Shown here piece by piece: positions 1-7,411 of a stretch of 16,108 bases of DNA. The notes below the pieces were generated by a model. The model was not told the DNA's origin. It saw only the letters and a list, made by a program, of their open reading frames with translations, and searched no databases. Origin of the DNA: SZUA-448 sp045593785. GTDB lineage: Bacteria; Bacillota; Clostridia; Lachnospirales; Lachnospiraceae. The DNA is taken from NCBI GenBank assembly GCA_045593785.1, contig JAZNXH010000005.1:1-16108 (forward strand), read 5' to 3'. Numbering within the stretch: the stretch's first letter is position 1; each line of letters starts with the position of its first letter. A program made the translations under genes and the position numbers.

Positions 1-930
1 GTATATGTACACACTCCGTTGATTACCGGAAGTGACTGCGAGGGTGCAGGCGAGATGTTCCAGGTTACAACGCTTGACCTCAACGATATACCGAAGACTG
101 AAGACGGTGCAGTAGATTTTACAAAGGATTTCTTTAACAAACCGACTAATCTGACTGTAAGCGGTCAGCTCAACGGTGAGACCTATGCAATGGCATTCAA
201 GAACATCTACACCTTTGGACCGACGTTCCGTGCAGAGAATTCTAACACAACCCGCCATGCAGCAGAGTTCTGGATGATTGAGCCGGAAATCGCATTTGCG
301 GATCTGAAGGATGACATGATGCTTGCAGAAGGTATGATTAAGTATATCATTCGCTATGTACTTGAAAATGCTCCGGAAGAGATGAACTTCTTCAACCAGT
401 TCATTGATCAGGGTCTGCTTGACCGTCTGAATAATGTTATGAATTCTGACTTCGGTCATGTTACCTACACCGAAGCAATCGAAATCTTAGAGAAGAACAA
501 TGACAACTTTGATTATAAGGTAAGCTGGGGATGTGATCTGCAGACCGAGCATGAGCGTTATCTGACCGAGCAGGTATTCAAAAAACCGGTATTCGTAACC
601 GATTATCCGAAGGACATCAAAGCATTTTATATGAAGCTGAACGAGGATAATAAGACCGTTGCGGCGATGGATCTCCTGGTTCCGGGCATCGGCGAGATTA
701 TCGGCGGCAGTCAGCGTGAGGATGACTATGAGAAGCTTGTGAAGCGTATGAACGAGCTTGGTCTCAAGGTGGAAGATTACGACTTCTATCTGGATCTTCG
801 TAAGTATGGTTCCGCACGTCATGCAGGATTCGGACTCGGGTTTGAACGTTGTGTTATGTACCTGACCGGCATGGGCAACATCCGTGACGTAGTTCCGTTC
901 CCGAGAACTGTAAACAACTGTGAACTGTAA
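1..930 (+). CDS. asnS: Asparaginyl-tRNA synthetase, C-terminal part (5' end outside window)
   Basis: This is the last 309 codons of a class IIb aminoacyl-tRNA synthetase that charges tRNA-Asn with asparagine in the cytoplasm. The reading frame is open from base 1, and the first residues (VYVHTPLITGSDCEGAGEMF) match the start of the catalytic core of AsnS. Class II motif 2 is seen as FRAENSNTTRHAAEFWMIEP, and motif 3 as GLGFERCVMYLTGMGNIRDV followed by VPFPRT. AsnS is about 460 residues, so roughly 150 residues (anticodon-binding OB fold and linker) lie to the left of the window. AspS and LysS share these motifs, but the GSDCEGAGEMF and FPRT signatures point to AsnS. The C-terminus NNCEL is slightly unlike the usual GNAEF ending. 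A palindromic hairpin follows 18 bases after the stop. Confidence 0.96.
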   Translation, partial: VYVHTPLITGSDCEGAGEMFQVTTLDLNDIPKTEDGAVDFTKDFFNKPTNLTVSGQLNGETYAMAFKNIYTFGPTFRAENSNTTRHAAEFWMIEPEIAFADLKDDMMLAEGMIKYIIRYVLENAPEEMNFFNQFIDQGLLDRLNNVMNSDFGHVTYTEAIEILEKNNDNFDYKVSWGCDLQTEHERYLTEQVFKKPVFVTDYPKDIKAFYMKLNEDNKTVAAMDLLVPGIGEIIGGSQREDDYEKLVKRMNELGLKVEDYDFYLDLRKYGSARHAGFGLGFERCVMYLTGMGNIRDVVPFPRTVNNCEL

Positions 931-948
931 TAGGATTAGAGTACAAAG

Positions 949-980
949 AAAAGCCTGCTTACTGCAGTAAGCAGGCTTTT
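949..980 (+). terminator. Perfect 32-bp palindrome after asnS, probable terminator/attenuator
   Basis: The two 16-base arms from 949 to 964 and 965 to 980 are exact reverse complements, with AAAAGCCTGC at the left and GCAGGCTTTT at the right. The RNA would fold into a stem with a 4-base loop at TGCA. Only four T residues close it and the next bases are GACTG, so it may be leaky in the forward direction. It is symmetric and could work on both strands. It lies only 25 bases before the ATG of the next gene. Confidence 0.75.
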
Positions 981-1005
981 GACTGTAGATACAAGGAAAG
1001 AACAT

Positions 1006-1893
1006 ATGCATAGCTATTTAAGAGCCATTGGCTACAGCAAAATACAGAGTCGTGTCGAAGAAGAGACGTTGATTCGCAATACGATAGATCAGGCTTCAGA
1101 ATTCCGTCTGGCAACTTTGAGTGAGACAGCAGCATTTATTGAGAATTCAAAAGAGTGTGCTGAGTCGATCGGAGTGACGGTACGGGGAGAATTGGATACG
1201 TCGCTGGATGTGCAGACAGAGCGTTTCCATGCGGAACACTATTTTCCGTATTTTTGCGGTACGGATATCAGTCTGCGTGATTATATCTATATCAGCAAGA
1301 AAGTGGATATTGACGCCTATCATGGAATGTGTGAGGATAGCAGGGTGGGTGTGTCTTTGATTTTCTATTTGCAGAATGCAGTGGATTATCTGAAGTATGA
1401 TAAACCCTCCGGTGCAGAACCGTTGTCGGTGTCTCTGTCGGCACTTTCACTGGGAGGGCACATTCTTCTGCCAGTTGCAGAGAAAGAACAGGACCGTGAG
1501 ATGATACAGCGTACCGGTAAAAAGCGTGCGCATTTAGTCGCAGAGGCCAAAAAAGGAAATCAGGAAGCAATTGAAAGCCTTACGATGGAGGACTTCGATC
1601 TGTACTCCATGATTGCAGAGCGTTCGAGAAATGAAGATATTTACAGCATAGTAGATACAACCTTTATCCCATATGGCACCGAATCGGATGTTTATACGAT
1701 CTTGGCGCGGATTGAAGAGTGTCGCTATATTACGAACAAGGAAACCGGAGAAGAACTTTGTCTGATGCAGGTATGCTGCAATAATCTGAATTTTGATCTT
1801 TGTATTAATCGTGAGGATTTGTTTGGAGAACCCGAGGTCGGAAGAAGATTTCGCGGTACGATATGGTTACAGGGCAAGGTGGAATTCGTTTGA
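1006..1893 (+). CDS. DUF3881 family protein
   Basis: This is a 295-residue soluble protein of unknown function. The opening MHSYLRAIGYSK and the overall length fit the DUF3881 family, which I know from Lachnospiraceae genomes; no enzyme motif or membrane segment is visible. The start was set at ATG 1006 because AAGGA at 993-997 stands 8 bases before it and the family begins with MH-(S/K)-(Y/F)-LRAIGF-like residues; an in-frame ATG at 979 lies on the edge of the palindrome and has no ribosome site. The C-terminal part (about residues 215-295) looks like a small beta domain (DVYTILARIEECRY, RRFRGTIWLQGKVEF). No promoter is obvious in the 75 bases after asnS, so it probably relies on read-through from asnS. 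Its stop codon lies inside the -35 box of the tRNA promoter downstream. Confidence 0.8.
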   Translation: MHSYLRAIGYSKIQSRVEEETLIRNTIDQASEFRLATLSETAAFIENSKECAESIGVTVRGELDTSLDVQTERFHAEHYFPYFCGTDISLRDYIYISKKVDIDAYHGMCEDSRVGVSLIFYLQNAVDYLKYDKPSGAEPLSVSLSALSLGGHILLPVAEKEQDREMIQRTGKKRAHLVAEAKKGNQEAIESLTMEDFDLYSMIAERSRNEDIYSIVDTTFIPYGTESDVYTILARIEECRYITNKETGEELCLMQVCCNNLNFDLCINREDLFGEPEVGRRFRGTIWLQGKVEFV

Positions 1894-1918
1894 CGAATAG
1901 AACCGTGGTTGATATAAT
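1890..1918 (+). promoter_or_regulatory. Sigma-A promoter for tRNA-Arg
   Basis: TTGACG at 1890-1895 and TATAAT at 1913-1918 are separated by exactly 17 bases. This is close to the consensus and suits a strongly expressed stable RNA gene. The -35 box overlaps the TGA stop of the upstream DUF3881 gene (1891-1893). The start of transcription should be near 1925, giving a leader of about 44 bases before the mature tRNA. Confidence 0.85.
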
Positions 1919-1929
1919 AAACTACGGAA

Positions 1930-1984
1930 TTCGTTCCCAATGTAAACTTCGTTTCCAATGTAAACTTCGTTTCCATAGTTAAAT
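1930..1984 (+). repeat. 18-bp tandem repeats running into the 5' end of the tRNA
   Basis: Two copies of an 18-base unit lie head to tail: 1930-1947 (TTCGTTCCCAATGTAAAC) and 1948-1965 (TTCGTTTCCAATGTAAAC), differing at one base. The next 10 bases (1966-1975, TTCGTTTCCA) repeat the start of the unit and contain the first seven bases of the mature tRNA; the match then fades. A 10-base sequence, GGAATTCGTT, occurs at 1881-1890 and again at 1926-1935, leading into the first copy. The repeats lie wholly within the predicted tRNA leader transcript. Confidence 0.85.
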
Positions 1985-2040
1985 GGATATAACGGGGACC
2001 TCCTAAGTCTCAGTTCTCGGTTCGATTCCGGGTGGGAACA
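1969..2040 (+). tRNA. tRNA-Arg (anticodon CCT)
   Basis: A complete 72-base cloverleaf can be drawn by hand. The acceptor is GTTTCCA (1969-1975) with TGGGAAC (2033-2039), one G-T wobble pair, and discriminator A2040. The D stem is GTTA/TAAC (1978-1981, 1990-1993) with GG in the loop. The anticodon stem is GGGAC/GTCTC around the loop CTCCTAA, with anticodon CCT at 2002-2004. The variable loop is 4 bases. The T stem is CTCGG/CCGGG around TTCGATT. It reads AGG codons. The 3' CCA is not encoded, so it must be added by the CCA-adding enzyme. Confidence 0.95.
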
Positions 2041-2044
2041 GTGG

Positions 2045-2071
2045 CGGGCGCAATATTGCGCCAGCTTTTTT
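2045..2071 (+). terminator. Intrinsic terminator of the tRNA-Arg gene
   Basis: A perfect 16-base palindrome, GGCGCAATATTGCGCC (2047-2062), is followed after AGC by six T residues (2066-2071). One mismatched pair (G2046/A2063) is followed by a further C-G pair (2045/2064). The G+C-rich stem plus T run is a standard rho-independent terminator, just downstream of the tRNA. Confidence 0.85.
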
Positions 2072-2235
2072 CTACCGGAGGAACGTCGTATACCAGATTG
2101 CATCGTATGAAAAACTGACGTGCAATATTGCTTAGGTCATAAAAAATGAATAGTTGTTAAAGGAATAATACATTGTAATCAATTTAGGCTTGTGGTTAAA
2201 TATGAGTGTATTTGTTGATAGAAAGGATGTTTTTT
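2072..2235 (+). promoter_or_regulatory. Leader region and candidate promoter of the ABC/DUF1854 operon
   Basis: The stretch contains no gene I can support. The best promoter candidate is TTGTAA (2173-2178), 17 bases, TTAAAT (2196-2201), with a TGG just before the -10 box that would act as an extended -10 element. Transcription would begin near 2208, giving a leader of about 28 bases. The palindrome GCAATATTGC at 2122-2131 repeats the core of the tRNA terminator stem (2050-2059), without a T run. Confidence 0.45.
2221..2227 (+). promoter_or_regulatory. Ribosome binding site that decides the GTG start at 2236
   Basis: GAAAGGA stands 8 bases before GTG 2236, the ideal distance. The in-frame ATG at 2227-2229 overlaps this site and so could not use it. 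The in-frame ATG at 2206 precedes the predicted transcription start. Confidence 0.6.
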
Positions 2236-4557
2236 GTGGGTATTCAGAATAAGATTCCGGCTGGAGTTTTGAAACGGCTTGCCGGGAAAGGGATAAAAAA
2301 AGAGGATATTCTGCTGTCTTCGATGACGGACATGACTCTGGATGGTGAGTTTGCACGGGGTTGTGTGGTTGTTACGAAGGAGACGGTTTTGGTTTTTACG
2401 GGAAGACCGAATGCGTCCGAGGTGTACCGTTTCAAAGGCATCGGCAACCGTGAGGATGCGCTGGATGTCAGCGGCGAAGACTGGGAGGAGCGCAGTTTTC
2501 CGGTAACAGAGATTGCGAAGCTTGAAGTAATGCGGACGGTTGGCGGCGGTGTGCTGTACGCAACGGAGCCGGATCGTCAGCTGGCAGGTTTTACGAATCT
2601 GTATATGGGCGAGATCATGCGGATTACCAAGTTGTTTGGCACGCTGAAGGAGAAGGGTGAACTGACGGAAGAGGATCTGAAGCAGGAGGACAAAGAGGAG
2701 TATTGTCCGAAGTGCGGAACGATGTATCCAGATAAGGAGAGGAAAATCTGTCCGAAGTGTATGAACCGCAAGTCTATTTTCGTGCGGACGCTGCTGTATT
2801 TTAAGAAATACATTCCGCGTATTGCAGTGATGTTTCTCTGTTATATCGGAACGGCAGTGCTGAATCTGGTATGGCCATATTTTAGCGGTACGGTGCTGTA
2901 TGATAAGGTGCTGGCACAGAATGAAGAGTTCTTAGCCTTGATCGGGCGTCCGGGTATGCGTTTTGTGGTGTTGCTGTTTTGGATTGTCCTGATTATGGTG
3001 ATATCGAAGGTGTTGATACAGCTGCTTGGTATCATACAGGGTGTGTTTACAGCAAAGATTGTACCGTATGTGGTAAGAGATATGAAGGCGAGCGTGTTCG
3101 AAGCACTCGGCAAATTGTCGGTCAGCTTCTACAACAGCCGTCAGACCGGAGGTCTGATGACGCGAGTGCTCGGTGATGCAGAGCGTGTTACCGGATTCTT
3201 CATCGACGGTCTGCCGTATCTGTTCATCAATGTGTTTACGATTATCTGCTCTGTGGCGGTAATGTTCCGGATGAATTGGAAGATGGCATTGATCAGTGTG
3301 ATTATCGTGCCAATTATCTTTACCGTCAGTTTCCGGATGATGCCGCGTCTGTGGCAGTTTTACGGACGCAGACACCGTGCGGAGCGTAGTATGAACTCCC
3401 GTCTGAATGACAACTTGACCGGTGCGCGTGTAGTAAAGGCGTTTGGACAGCAGTCAAGCGAGATGGAACGGTTCGGCAAGAGCAATGTCCGTATTCGCGA
3501 AGCGGAGATGGCATTGGTCGGTTATGATAACCGTTACTATGCACTGTATGTGACGTTCGAGAATCTGGCTTCCCTCTTGGTCTACAGTCTGGGTGCGTAT
3601 CTGATTCTGACGACCGAGCGTATGGAACTGGGTGTATTGATTACCTTTACCGGCTATCTGAGCCAGATGAACGGACCTCTTGATTTCATCTCTTATGTAT
3701 TCCGCTGGTTTGCAGACAGTATGAACAGTGCACAGCGTATGTTTGAGATTATCGATGCGGTGCCGGAGATTACGGAGGCGCCGGATGCGCTTCATCCGCA
3801 GAGTATCCGCGGTGATATTGAGTTGAAAAATGTAACCTTCGGTTATGAATTACATAAACCGGTTCTTAAGAATATCAGCATGAAAATTGAGGGCGGCAAG
3901 ATGCTCGGTATTGTAGGTCGTTCCGGAGCGGGTAAGTCTACATTGGTGAATCTGATTTCCCGTTTGTATGATCCGCAAGAGGGACAGATTACACTAGATG
4001 GTATTGATATTAAGAAACTGGGATTCAAGGAACTTCGTAAGAATGTGGCGATGGTATCACAGGAGACGTATATCTTTATGGGTACGGTAGCGGAGAACAT
4101 TGCATATGCGAATCCGGAAGCAAGTCGGGATGAGATTATCAATGCTGCGGTTCTTGCGAGTGCACATGATTTTATCTGTAAGATGCCGGATGGCTATGAT
4201 ACGGTGATCGGCGCGGCAGGCCGGAATCTCTCCGGTGGGGAACGGCAGCGTATCTCAATTGCAAGAGCAATTCTGGCAAATCCGAAAATATTGATTCTGG
4301 ATGAAGCAACGGCGTCTGTGGATACCGAGACGGAGAAGGCAATTCAGAACTCGATTAACCTGTTGATTAAGGACCGTACTACGATTTCAATTGCGCATCG
4401 TCTCTCGACCCTGCGGGATGCGGATTATCTGGTGGTAATCGACAATGGCGAGATTACAGAACGCGGAACGCATGACGAGTTATTGGAACTTAAGGGAACC
4501 TATTATAAGCTGAAAGAATTGCAGACAAAGGCGTTGGCTCTGAAAGGGCTGGAATAA
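2236..4557 (+). CDS. ABC half-exporter with N-terminal beta domain and zinc ribbon (first of pair)
   Basis: This 773-residue protein (GTG start) is a type IV ABC exporter half-transporter with an added front end. Residues about 1-150 form a soluble, beta-rich domain (GCVVVTKETVLVFTG near 43-57) that may be PH-like. A zinc ribbon follows, with CPKC at 157-160 and CPKC at 172-175. Six membrane helices can be placed at roughly 196-218, 243-270, 325-347, 351-372, 435-459 and 465-490. The ATPase domain has Walker A GRSGAGKS (561-568), Q-loop Q609, signature LSGGE (665-669), Walker B ILILDE with D689 and E690, and H-loop H721. Family members are about 570-600 residues, so the excess is the front end. 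It is 32 bases from the DUF1854 gene and almost certainly pairs with the second ABC protein at 5176. The substrate cannot be told from sequence; cyanophycin-associated transporters with DUF1854 partners exist in proteobacteria. Confidence 0.9.
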   Translation: MGIQNKIPAGVLKRLAGKGIKKEDILLSSMTDMTLDGEFARGCVVVTKETVLVFTGRPNASEVYRFKGIGNREDALDVSGEDWEERSFPVTEIAKLEVMRTVGGGVLYATEPDRQLAGFTNLYMGEIMRITKLFGTLKEKGELTEEDLKQEDKEEYCPKCGTMYPDKERKICPKCMNRKSIFVRTLLYFKKYIPRIAVMFLCYIGTAVLNLVWPYFSGTVLYDKVLAQNEEFLALIGRPGMRFVVLLFWIVLIMVISKVLIQLLGIIQGVFTAKIVPYVVRDMKASVFEALGKLSVSFYNSRQTGGLMTRVLGDAERVTGFFIDGLPYLFINVFTIICSVAVMFRMNWKMALISVIIVPIIFTVSFRMMPRLWQFYGRRHRAERSMNSRLNDNLTGARVVKAFGQQSSEMERFGKSNVRIREAEMALVGYDNRYYALYVTFENLASLLVYSLGAYLILTTERMELGVLITFTGYLSQMNGPLDFISYVFRWFADSMNSAQRMFEIIDAVPEITEAPDALHPQSIRGDIELKNVTFGYELHKPVLKNISMKIEGGKMLGIVGRSGAGKSTLVNLISRLYDPQEGQITLDGIDIKKLGFKELRKNVAMVSQETYIFMGTVAENIAYANPEASRDEIINAAVLASAHDFICKMPDGYDTVIGAAGRNLSGGERQRISIARAILANPKILILDEATASVDTETEKAIQNSINLLIKDRTTISIAHRLSTLRDADYLVVIDNGEITERGTHDELLELKGTYYKLKELQTKALALKGLE

Positions 4558-4589
4558 GTTTGCAGGGCTAAGAAAGGTATGGAAATAAA

Positions 4590-5165
4590 ATGAGTGAAAG
4601 ACATGGAAGACCGGGCGGACCGGAGGAAGAGTTTGATTTGAAAAAGATGGAGCAGGAAACGGAGGAGATGCTGCGCCTGCGCTATATTACAAAAGAAAAT
4701 GCGGAATTTGCACGTACAGAAGGCGGTTTTGTTTCTCTGAAGATTGAAGATGAAGAGTATCCGAGGATTCAGGTGGTGCGCTCCTTTCCGTTTACGGAAC
4801 CGGATGCGTATATCTCCATCCGCCAGCCGGATGAGAAGGCAAAAGAAATCGGAATCATCCGTGATTTGAATACAGATGTTGACGAAGACACGGCGAAGAT
4901 GCTTCGTGAACAGATGGCAGTACGTTATTTTACTCCGAAGATTGAGCGGATCTATAATATTAAGGACGAATATGGATTTGCATATTTTGATGTATTAACT
5001 GATCATGGCAGGTGCAAGTTTGCCATCCATATGGGAAGAGGTTCGGTTGTGAATCTTTCAGATACCCGTCTGATGATTACGGACCTTGATAAGAACCGCT
5101 TTGAGATTCCGGATATCAGAACACTGACACCGATTGAGTTGAAGAAATTAGATTTGTTCCTGTAA
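4590..5165 (+). CDS. DUF1854 family protein
   Basis: This is a 191-residue acidic soluble protein without membrane segment or signal peptide. Segments such as IQVVRSFPFTEPDAYISIR, EIGIIRDL and RYFTPKIERIYNIKDEYGFA are the conserved core of DUF1854. It sits between two ABC half-exporter genes, 32 bases after the first and 10 bases before the second, so all three are probably one transcript and one machine. In beta-proteobacteria the family is annotated as 'cyanophycin metabolism-associated', next to an ABC transporter; this is from memory. What it does is not known; a cytoplasmic accessory or regulatory subunit of the transporter is the simplest inference. AGAAAGG at 4571-4577 stands 12 bases before the ATG, rather far, so translation may be partly coupled or weak. 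Confidence 0.85.
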   Translation: MSERHGRPGGPEEEFDLKKMEQETEEMLRLRYITKENAEFARTEGGFVSLKIEDEEYPRIQVVRSFPFTEPDAYISIRQPDEKAKEIGIIRDLNTDVDEDTAKMLREQMAVRYFTPKIERIYNIKDEYGFAYFDVLTDHGRCKFAIHMGRGSVVNLSDTRLMITDLDKNRFEIPDIRTLTPIELKKLDLFL

Positions 5166-5175
5166 AGGGGTAGTT

Positions 5176-7383
5176 ATGTTATTAAAGTTTGATTTACCGC
5201 AGTTGCAGCAGCAATTGCTAAGTTTGGAAGAAAAAGAGGCGATACGGTATTGTATTCCTTATGATATCGCAGAGGATGGTTCGTTCAAGGAAGACGGTTA
5301 TGTTGTAGTAACGGATACAAGGCTGTTCGTGCTGGATGGAGAGACGATTGTATATGAGCATCCGCTGAACGGTTTTGATAAGATGAAATGCGAACCGGGA
5401 GTGAACAGTGGTATCTGGCTGGTAAAGCAAAAGGACGAAGATTTTGAACGCCGTCTGGTACGGTTCTCTATGCGCCATATGTCACGTGCATCGTTCTGTG
5501 CACGTGGGGCTATGATTCTGGGTGAGGGCGGAACGAAGCAGATTGAGAGCCGTGAGTACGAGAAAGTGTGTCTGAAATGCGGTCATGCGCTGCCGGGTAC
5601 CAGACAGTGTCCGCATTGCGAAGGCAGGCTGGTGTCCTTCCGTAAACTCGGGAATCTGTTCTCCAGTTATGTCGGAAGATTGCTTATCATGACGTTAGTG
5701 ACGATTGTCGCAGCCGCTATCTTCCTCTATATACCGCATTACCAGAAAGTATACATAGACCGTGACCTTGTTGATAAGTCCGGAACGCTGGAGGGCTTGC
5801 TGATCTTTACCGTAGTGATGTTTACCTTAACAGCGGTGCAGATCATTATCAATGTAGTGAAGAACTGGTGCTTTGTGTCGCTTGGTGCGAAGATTAGTAT
5901 GGATATCCGCCGCCGCATGTACGAGAAGATTCAGGAGTTGAGTTTGTCCTTTATTCAGGATCGCCGTCCGGGTGAATTGATGAACCGTATTATGCGTGAC
6001 ACGAACGTTGTGAAGGACTTCCTGATTGAATGTTTCGGTCATATGACTTCACAGCTGATTACCATGATTGGTGCGGTTGCCATTATGTTATCGCTGGATG
6101 TCAAGATGACTTTAATCTCAATTATCTTTATGCCGATTGCAACGGCAATCTCGATTCTGTTCCGTAAAAATATTCACCGCCGATTTCACCTTCAGTGGGT
6201 GAAGGGGGATAAGATTAACAGTTCCCTGCAGGATGTCATCTCGGGTATCCGTGTAGTGAAGTCCTTCGGTAAGGAGCAGGAGGAGTCAGAGAAGTTCTTA
6301 GGACATGCCGAAGACTTTGCACAGATGCAAAGCCGCAACGAGGTGTTCTGGGCAAGTTTTTATCCGATGTTGACCTTCATCATGAGTATGGGGATATACT
6401 TTGTTATCTATATGGGCGGTGTGAAGGTGCTGGGCGGTGATATGTCCTTCGGTTCCCTGATTCAGTTTAATTCCTATGCATGGGTGCTCTATGGGCCGTT
6501 GCAGTGGATGACACATTTCCCCAGACGTGTCACACAGATGCTTACCAGTCTGGAGCGAATCTACGATGTACTGGATGAGGAACCGGTTATCCGCAACATC
6601 TCAGAGCCGATTAAGGAAGAAATTCAGGGTGAAGTAGAGTTCAAGGGCGTGACCTTTGGTTATCGTTCCTACGAGCCGGTACTGGAAAAGATTGATCTTA
6701 AGATCAATAAAGGTGAGATGATTGGTCTGGTAGGCGCTTCCGGAACCGGAAAGTCTACGATGATTAACCTGATTATGCGTCTCTATGAAGTAGATGATGG
6801 AGCAATTCTGATTGACGGGAAGAACATCAATGATCTGGATATTGAAAACTATCATTCCCAGCTTGGTGTCGTGTTGCAGGAGACTTTTCTCTTTACCGGT
6901 ACGATTATGAACAATATCCGTTTTTCCAAGCCGGATGCAACAGATGAAGAAGTAATCCGTGCAGCAAAGATGGCAAATGCACATGATTTCATATGTAAGA
7001 CGCCGGATGGGTATAATACCTACGTCGGGGAACACGGTTATACCATCTCCGGCGGCGAACGTCAACGTATCGCAATCGCAAGAGCTATCTTAAATGATCC
7101 GAAGCTCTTAATCTTAGATGAAGCAACTTCGAGTCTGGATACAGAGAGCGAATACCTGATTCAGAAAGCATTGGAACGTCTGACAGCCGGACGAACAACG
7201 ATAGCGATTGCACACCGTTTGTCGACTTTGCGCGGGGCAAACCGACTGGTAGTAATCGATGGGCATCATATTGCAGAAATTGGTACACATAACGAATTGA
7301 TGGAACAAAAGGGTATCTACTATAACCTTGTTACGGCACAGCTTGAGATGCAGAGCTTAAAGGAAGGAACTGCATTGGAGTAG
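5176..7383 (+). CDS. ABC half-exporter with N-terminal beta domain and zinc ribbon (second of pair)
   Basis: This 735-residue protein has the same architecture as the ABC protein at 2236, though the sequences differ a good deal. The soluble N-terminal domain contains DGYVVVTDTRLFVLDG, which aligns with the equivalent strand pair of its partner. A zinc ribbon follows with CLKC (132-135) and CPHC (145-148). Six membrane helices run from about residue 169 to 445. The ATPase domain has Walker A GASGTGKS (520-527), Q-loop Q568, signature ISGGE (624-628), Walker B LLILDE with D648 and E649, and H-loop H680. Both ATP sites of the presumed heterodimer therefore look active. AAAGGGG at 5164-5170, overlapping the stop of the DUF1854 gene, stands 5 bases before the ATG, so translation of the two is likely coupled. 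Confidence 0.9.
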   Translation: MLLKFDLPQLQQQLLSLEEKEAIRYCIPYDIAEDGSFKEDGYVVVTDTRLFVLDGETIVYEHPLNGFDKMKCEPGVNSGIWLVKQKDEDFERRLVRFSMRHMSRASFCARGAMILGEGGTKQIESREYEKVCLKCGHALPGTRQCPHCEGRLVSFRKLGNLFSSYVGRLLIMTLVTIVAAAIFLYIPHYQKVYIDRDLVDKSGTLEGLLIFTVVMFTLTAVQIIINVVKNWCFVSLGAKISMDIRRRMYEKIQELSLSFIQDRRPGELMNRIMRDTNVVKDFLIECFGHMTSQLITMIGAVAIMLSLDVKMTLISIIFMPIATAISILFRKNIHRRFHLQWVKGDKINSSLQDVISGIRVVKSFGKEQEESEKFLGHAEDFAQMQSRNEVFWASFYPMLTFIMSMGIYFVIYMGGVKVLGGDMSFGSLIQFNSYAWVLYGPLQWMTHFPRRVTQMLTSLERIYDVLDEEPVIRNISEPIKEEIQGEVEFKGVTFGYRSYEPVLEKIDLKINKGEMIGLVGASGTGKSTMINLIMRLYEVDDGAILIDGKNINDLDIENYHSQLGVVLQETFLFTGTIMNNIRFSKPDATDEEVIRAAKMANAHDFICKTPDGYNTYVGEHGYTISGGERQRIAIARAILNDPKLLILDEATSSLDTESEYLIQKALERLTAGRTTIAIAHRLSTLRGANRLVVIDGHHIAEIGTHNELMEQKGIYYNLVTAQLEMQSLKEGTALE

Positions 7384-7411
7384 AAGTGAGATTACAGAAA
7401 GGGCAGAGACG

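Noticed and set aside
487..1011. Long open frame on the minus strand opposite asnS
   Set aside because: It is a shadow of asnS and runs across the palindrome; the translation has no recognisable motif and no ribosome site.
1930..1984. CRISPR array
   Set aside because: The 18-base units are directly tandem with no spacers, and they lead into a tRNA gene.
2122..2131. Second GCAATATTGC palindrome as another terminator or a dispersed repeat
   Set aside because: It has no T run and a 10-base A+T-rich palindrome can recur by chance; two copies do not establish a repeat family.
2932..3375. Minus-strand open frame opposite the first ABC gene
   Set aside because: The translation is rich in His, Gln and Arg as expected from antisense of membrane-helix codons, and the plus-strand ABC protein is certain here.
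7384..7411. LexA operator in front of dinB
   Set aside because: No CGAAC-N4-GTTCG or close variant is present in the gap, which is only 28 bases long.
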